DNA of 9,287 nt, taken from NCBI GenBank assembly GCA_002440265.1, contig DJSG01000082.1:33085-42371 (forward strand), read 5' to 3'. Of the stretch, positions 6,878-9,287 are shown in pieces; position 1 is the stretch's first letter; each line of letters opens with the position of its first letter. The position numbers and the translations under genes are program-made. The DNA comes from Bacteroidales bacterium UBA6340 (lineage in GTDB: Bacteria > Bacteroidota > Bacteroidia > Bacteroidales > Paludibacteraceae). The notes under the pieces were generated by a model, which was not told the origin of the DNA, searched no databases, and saw only the letters and a program-made list of their open reading frames with translations.

Positions 6878-8956
6878 ATGCGTAAACTTATCCTAATGGC
6901 TACTATTGCCCTACTGGCAGCCTCCTGCCAACAGAAAGAGGCGGACAACCTGCCGCCCGTCACCAAGCCGCAAATCACCATCGAAGGCGGGCGTCTCACA
7001 CCCGAAGCCCTCTGGGCGATGGGGCGTATCGGAAACGTCATGCCCGACCCCGAAACGGGCAACGTACTCTACACCGTCAGTTACTACAGCGTGCCGGAGA
7101 ACCGCTCCACCACGTGGGTACGCCTCGCCAACGAGACCGACAACCACCTGCAGACCTACCAAGAGTTCGTAGGCAGCAGCCCCGCATGGTGGGGCAACGG
7201 GCAAGTGGCGTATCTCCGCGGCGGCAAACTATACCTCACCGAAGGGCAGTCCAACGCCCACGAACTGTGCCTGCAGGGATTTGACCGCGACATCGAAGGC
7301 TTCCTGCTCTCGCCCAAACGCGACAAAATCATCCTCATCGCGCAGGTCAAGACCGTACCCACCACAGCGGACAAGTACCCCGACCTGCCTCTTGCCACGG
7401 GGCGCGTGGTGGACGACCTCATGTACAAGCACTGGGACGAGTGGACCGAAACCGCCCCGCACCCCTTCGTATGCGACCTCCGCAACGATGGCAAACATCT
7501 GATAGTCAGCAACATCGTGGACATCCTCGACGGCACACCCTACGAGAGTCCCATGAAACCCTTTGGCGGTATTGAGCAACTCGCATGGAGTCCCGACGGG
7601 CAGCAAATCGCCTACACCTGCCGCAAGAAAGCAGGTCTCGACTATGCCGTCTCCACCAACTCCGACATCTACCTCTACGACCTCGGCACCAAACTGCACA
7701 AGAACATCACTGCCCCCAACGCAGGCTACGACACCAACCCGTCCTACTCGCCTGACGGTCAGTATATTGCATGGCTCAGCATGGCACGCGACGGCTACGA
7801 GAGCGACCTCAACCGCCTCATGGTCAAGAACCTCGAAACAGGGGAAGTGCGTTGGCTCACCGAAGGGCTCGACACCAACGTGGACGCATACTACTGGAAA
7901 GACGACAACTCCCTCGTATTCAGCGCAGTATGGCACGCCACAGCCATGCTCTACCTCACCGACCTCCAAGGCAAAATCACCTGCCTCACCTCCGGTCAGT
8001 ACGACTTCGTACCCTGCGCAAGCATCGGCGACACCTACTATTGCATGCGCCACTCCATGCGCGAAGCCAACGAGGTTTACCGCTTCCAAGCAGGACATGA
8101 CCCCGTACAATTGACCACCGAAAACGAGAATATCTACGCCCAAATCGAGATGGGCACCGTCATTCCGCGCTGGCAGAAGACCACCGACGGCAAGCAGATG
8201 CTCACATGGATAATCTACCCTCCGCACTTCGACCCGAACAAGAAGTACCCAACCCTCCTCTATTGTGAGGGCGGTCCCCAATCGCCTGTCAGCCAGTTCT
8301 GGTCCTACCGCTGGAACTTCATGATGATGGCTGCCAACGACTACATCATCGTTGCCCCCAACCGCCGCGGACTCCCGGGCTTCGGCATGGCATGGAACGA
8401 GGCTATCAGCGGGGACTACGGCGGACAATGTATGCGCGATTACCTCACTGCCATCGACGAGTTCGCAGCCAACGAACCGTATGTGGACAAAGACCACCTC
8501 GGCTGTGTCGGAGCGTCCTTCGGCGGATTCAGCGTCTATTGGCTGGCGGGGCACCACGACCACCGCTTCAAGGCGTTCATCGCACACGATGGTATCTTCA
8601 ATATGGAGATGCAGTACCTCGAGACCGAGGAGAAATGGTTCGCCAACTGGGACATGGGCGGTGCTTATTGGGACAAGGACAATAAAGTTGCGCAACGCAC
8701 CTTTGCCAATTCGCCCCACCGCTTTGTGGACAAATGGGACACGCCAATCCTCTGTATCCACGGCGAAAAGGACTACCGCATCCTCGCCAACCAGGGTATG
8801 GCAGCCTTTGATGCAGCCAAGATGCGCGGCGTACCTGCCGAACTGCTCATCTTCCCCGACGAGAACCACTGGGTGCTCCAACCGCAGAACGGCATTCTCT
8901 GGCAGCGCACTTTCTTCGCTTGGCTCGACCGCTGGCTCAAAGAACCCAAGCAATAA
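6878..8956 (+). CDS. dpp5: Dipeptidyl peptidase 5-like S9 serine peptidase (lipoprotein)
   Basis: This 692-residue enzyme belongs to peptidase family S9. It should release dipeptides from the N terminus of oligopeptides, with preference for small or hydrophobic penultimate residues if it behaves like Porphyromonas DPP5. The N terminus is a lipoprotein signal ending AASC, so Cys17 would anchor it, probably to the periplasmic face of a membrane. A beta-propeller follows, with WSPDG (237-241) and YSPDG (290-294) blade motifs. The alpha/beta-hydrolase domain runs from about 444, with EGGP (464-467) near the oxyanion site. The triad is intact: Ser547 in GASFGG, Asp632 in HGEKD, His664 in ENHW. Segments such as LMYKHWDEW and PDENHWVLQPQN match P. 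gingivalis DPP5 as I remember it. Length is close to that family. It has its own promoter and terminator. No frameshift is seen. Confidence 0.92.
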   Translation: MRKLILMATIALLAASCQQKEADNLPPVTKPQITIEGGRLTPEALWAMGRIGNVMPDPETGNVLYTVSYYSVPENRSTTWVRLANETDNHLQTYQEFVGSSPAWWGNGQVAYLRGGKLYLTEGQSNAHELCLQGFDRDIEGFLLSPKRDKIILIAQVKTVPTTADKYPDLPLATGRVVDDLMYKHWDEWTETAPHPFVCDLRNDGKHLIVSNIVDILDGTPYESPMKPFGGIEQLAWSPDGQQIAYTCRKKAGLDYAVSTNSDIYLYDLGTKLHKNITAPNAGYDTNPSYSPDGQYIAWLSMARDGYESDLNRLMVKNLETGEVRWLTEGLDTNVDAYYWKDDNSLVFSAVWHATAMLYLTDLQGKITCLTSGQYDFVPCASIGDTYYCMRHSMREANEVYRFQAGHDPVQLTTENENIYAQIEMGTVIPRWQKTTDGKQMLTWIIYPPHFDPNKKYPTLLYCEGGPQSPVSQFWSYRWNFMMMAANDYIIVAPNRRGLPGFGMAWNEAISGDYGGQCMRDYLTAIDEFAANEPYVDKDHLGCVGASFGGFSVYWLAGHHDHRFKAFIAHDGIFNMEMQYLETEEKWFANWDMGGAYWDKDNKVAQRTFANSPHRFVDKWDTPILCIHGEKDYRILANQGMAAFDAAKMRGVPAELLIFPDENHWVLQPQNGILWQRTFFAWLDRWLKEPKQ

Positions 8957-8987
8957 TTACATCTGTTAACCTATTTCTACCCCCAAA

Positions 8988-9027
8988 AAGAGGCTGCCTG
9001 ACAAGTGTAGGCAGTCTCTTGTTTTGT
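8988..9027 (+). terminator. Intrinsic terminator of dpp5
   Basis: A 12-pair stem (8988-8999 with 9009-9020, one G-T pair) closes a 9-base loop and is followed by GTTTTGT. The left half is preceded by AAAAA. It begins 31 bases after the dpp5 stop codon. The stem closely resembles the susD terminator at 5850-5884. A run of T after the outer right arm (9111-9120) offers a second termination point. Confidence 0.8.
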
Positions 9028-9032
9028 TGGGA

Positions 9033-9052
9033 GACGACGCGGCTCGCGTCGT
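9033..9052. repeat. GC-rich REP-like palindrome, copy 2
   Basis: These 20 bases are identical to 54-73. The stem is 8 bp here (9034-9041 with 9045-9052) with the same GCT loop. Flanking sequence is unrelated to copy 1 apart from a preceding G-rich run, as expected for a small dispersed repeat. Confidence 0.75.
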
Positions 9053-9116
9053 AAAAAGCGGTCTTTTTCTGAACAACTGGCATTCTTTTTTACTTGTTAG
9101 GCAGCCTCCCTTTTTG

Positions 9117-9197
9117 TTTTCCGTAGCACCACCGGTGATTGCCTTCTCTTTCTTTTCCAAAGGCGGAAACAAAGGGATTCCTGTCTATCCTTGCTTA
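9117..9197. other. Gene-free spacer
   Basis: This is pyrimidine-rich sequence between the inverted-repeat element and the heptamer array. I see no credible gene, promoter or RNA in it. A 63-codon frame crosses the area but has no recognisable protein character and overlaps the terminator and repeats. Confidence 0.4.
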
Positions 9198-9225
9198 TTA
9201 ACTGTTAATTATTAACTATTAACTA
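9198..9225. repeat. Four tandem TTAACTA-type heptamers
   Basis: Four consecutive 7-base units read TTAACTG, TTAATTA, TTAACTA, TTAACTA. The array ends exactly at the base of the following long hairpin. Seven-base periodicity in A/T-rich DNA may reflect slippage, or may be a binding-site array or part of a larger repeated element. Confidence 0.65.
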
Positions 9226-9280
9226 CTAATCTCATACTCTTAACTCGATGTTCCATCGGGTCAAGAGTATGAGATTAGTA
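9224..9280. repeat. 27-bp hairpin with a 3-base loop
   Basis: Bases 9224-9250 pair with 9254-9280 around a TTC loop. The outer 18 bp are perfect (tactaatctcatactctt against its complement). The inner part contains one A-C mismatch (9242/9262) and one T-G pair (9245/9259). The outer stem is A/T-rich and no T-run follows, so it is a poor intrinsic terminator. The right foot runs straight into the 14 bases repeated at the window start. Confidence 0.85.
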
Positions 9281-9287
9281 TGTGATT
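9274..9287. repeat. 14-bp direct repeat, right copy
   Basis: Identical to positions 1-14. It overlaps the last seven bases of the right arm of the long hairpin, so the copy at the window start is probably the tail of another hairpin copy or the same one reached around a circle. Confidence 0.8.

Larger units (their letters stand above)
8984..9116. repeat. 133-bp element with 22-24 bp terminal inverted repeats
   Basis: The left arm (8984-9005, beginning caaaaagaggctgcct) and the right arm (9093-9116, ending ccctttttg) are inverted copies differing by one 2-base gap and one mismatch. Inside lie a local terminator hairpin (8988-9020) and the second GC-rich palindrome (9033-9052). The outer shape resembles a miniature inverted-repeat element. 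It may also be two related terminators in opposite orientation around a REP sequence. No target duplication is obvious next to it. Confidence 0.6.

Noticed and set aside
6801..6896. Small ORF overlapping the dpp5 start in another frame
   Set aside because: About 31 codons with no recognisable character. Overlap with the start region is suggestive of coupling but unsupported.
7229..8953. Minus-strand open frame (574 codons) opposite dpp5
   Set aside because: It is a shadow of the GC-rich dpp5 reading frame. No start region, signal or family motif is visible, and the plus-strand product is unmistakable.
1..9287. CRISPR array, tRNA, rRNA, integrase, transposase or plasmid replication gene
   Set aside because: I looked for spaced direct repeats, clover-leaf-like sequence and mobile-element enzymes on both strands and saw none.

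Overview
The window comes from a Bacteroidota genome, most likely an anaerobic Bacteroidales relative of Prevotella, Bacteroides or Porphyromonas. Three things point there: a SusC/SusD outer-membrane pair, a dipeptidyl peptidase that closely resembles my memory of Porphyromonas DPP5, and three promoters of the Bacteroidota primary-sigma type (TTG, 20 bases, then TAnnTTTG). All four clear genes lie on the plus strand.

Layout: positions 1-180 hold no gene, only a palindromic GC-rich repeat and weak hairpins. A strong promoter at 190-221 would start an unusually long leader of about 450 bases. This leader contains a possible 46-residue signal-peptide-like ORF (283-423) and three related arms of inverted repeat (421-441, 553-571, 571-600). 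Next comes a susC-susD operon (676-4005 and 4049-5800) closed by a hairpin terminator at 5850-5884. A separately promoted gene (6009-6743) encodes an exported DUF4097-like protein with six VNG motifs. A separately promoted dpp5 gene (6878-8956) encodes a putative S9-family lipoprotein peptidase with an intact Ser/Asp/His triad. The last 330 bases contain no gene but are densely structured: a terminator inside a 133-base element with terminal inverted repeats, a second copy of the GC-rich palindrome, four tandem heptamers, and a 27-bp hairpin with a 3-base loop. The final 14 bases of the window are identical to the first 14.

How the genes may work together: SusC/SusD would bind and import an oligomer across the outer membrane with TonB energy. 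No glycoside hydrolase, polysaccharide lyase, sulfatase, sigma/anti-sigma pair or hybrid two-component regulator is present. The only enzyme nearby is a dipeptidyl peptidase. One reading is therefore peptide rather than glycan capture, as known for RagAB of Porphyromonas. This is inference, because dpp5 has its own promoter and may simply be a neighbour. The least ordinary parts of the window are the susC leader and the structured right end. The proteins belong to known families.
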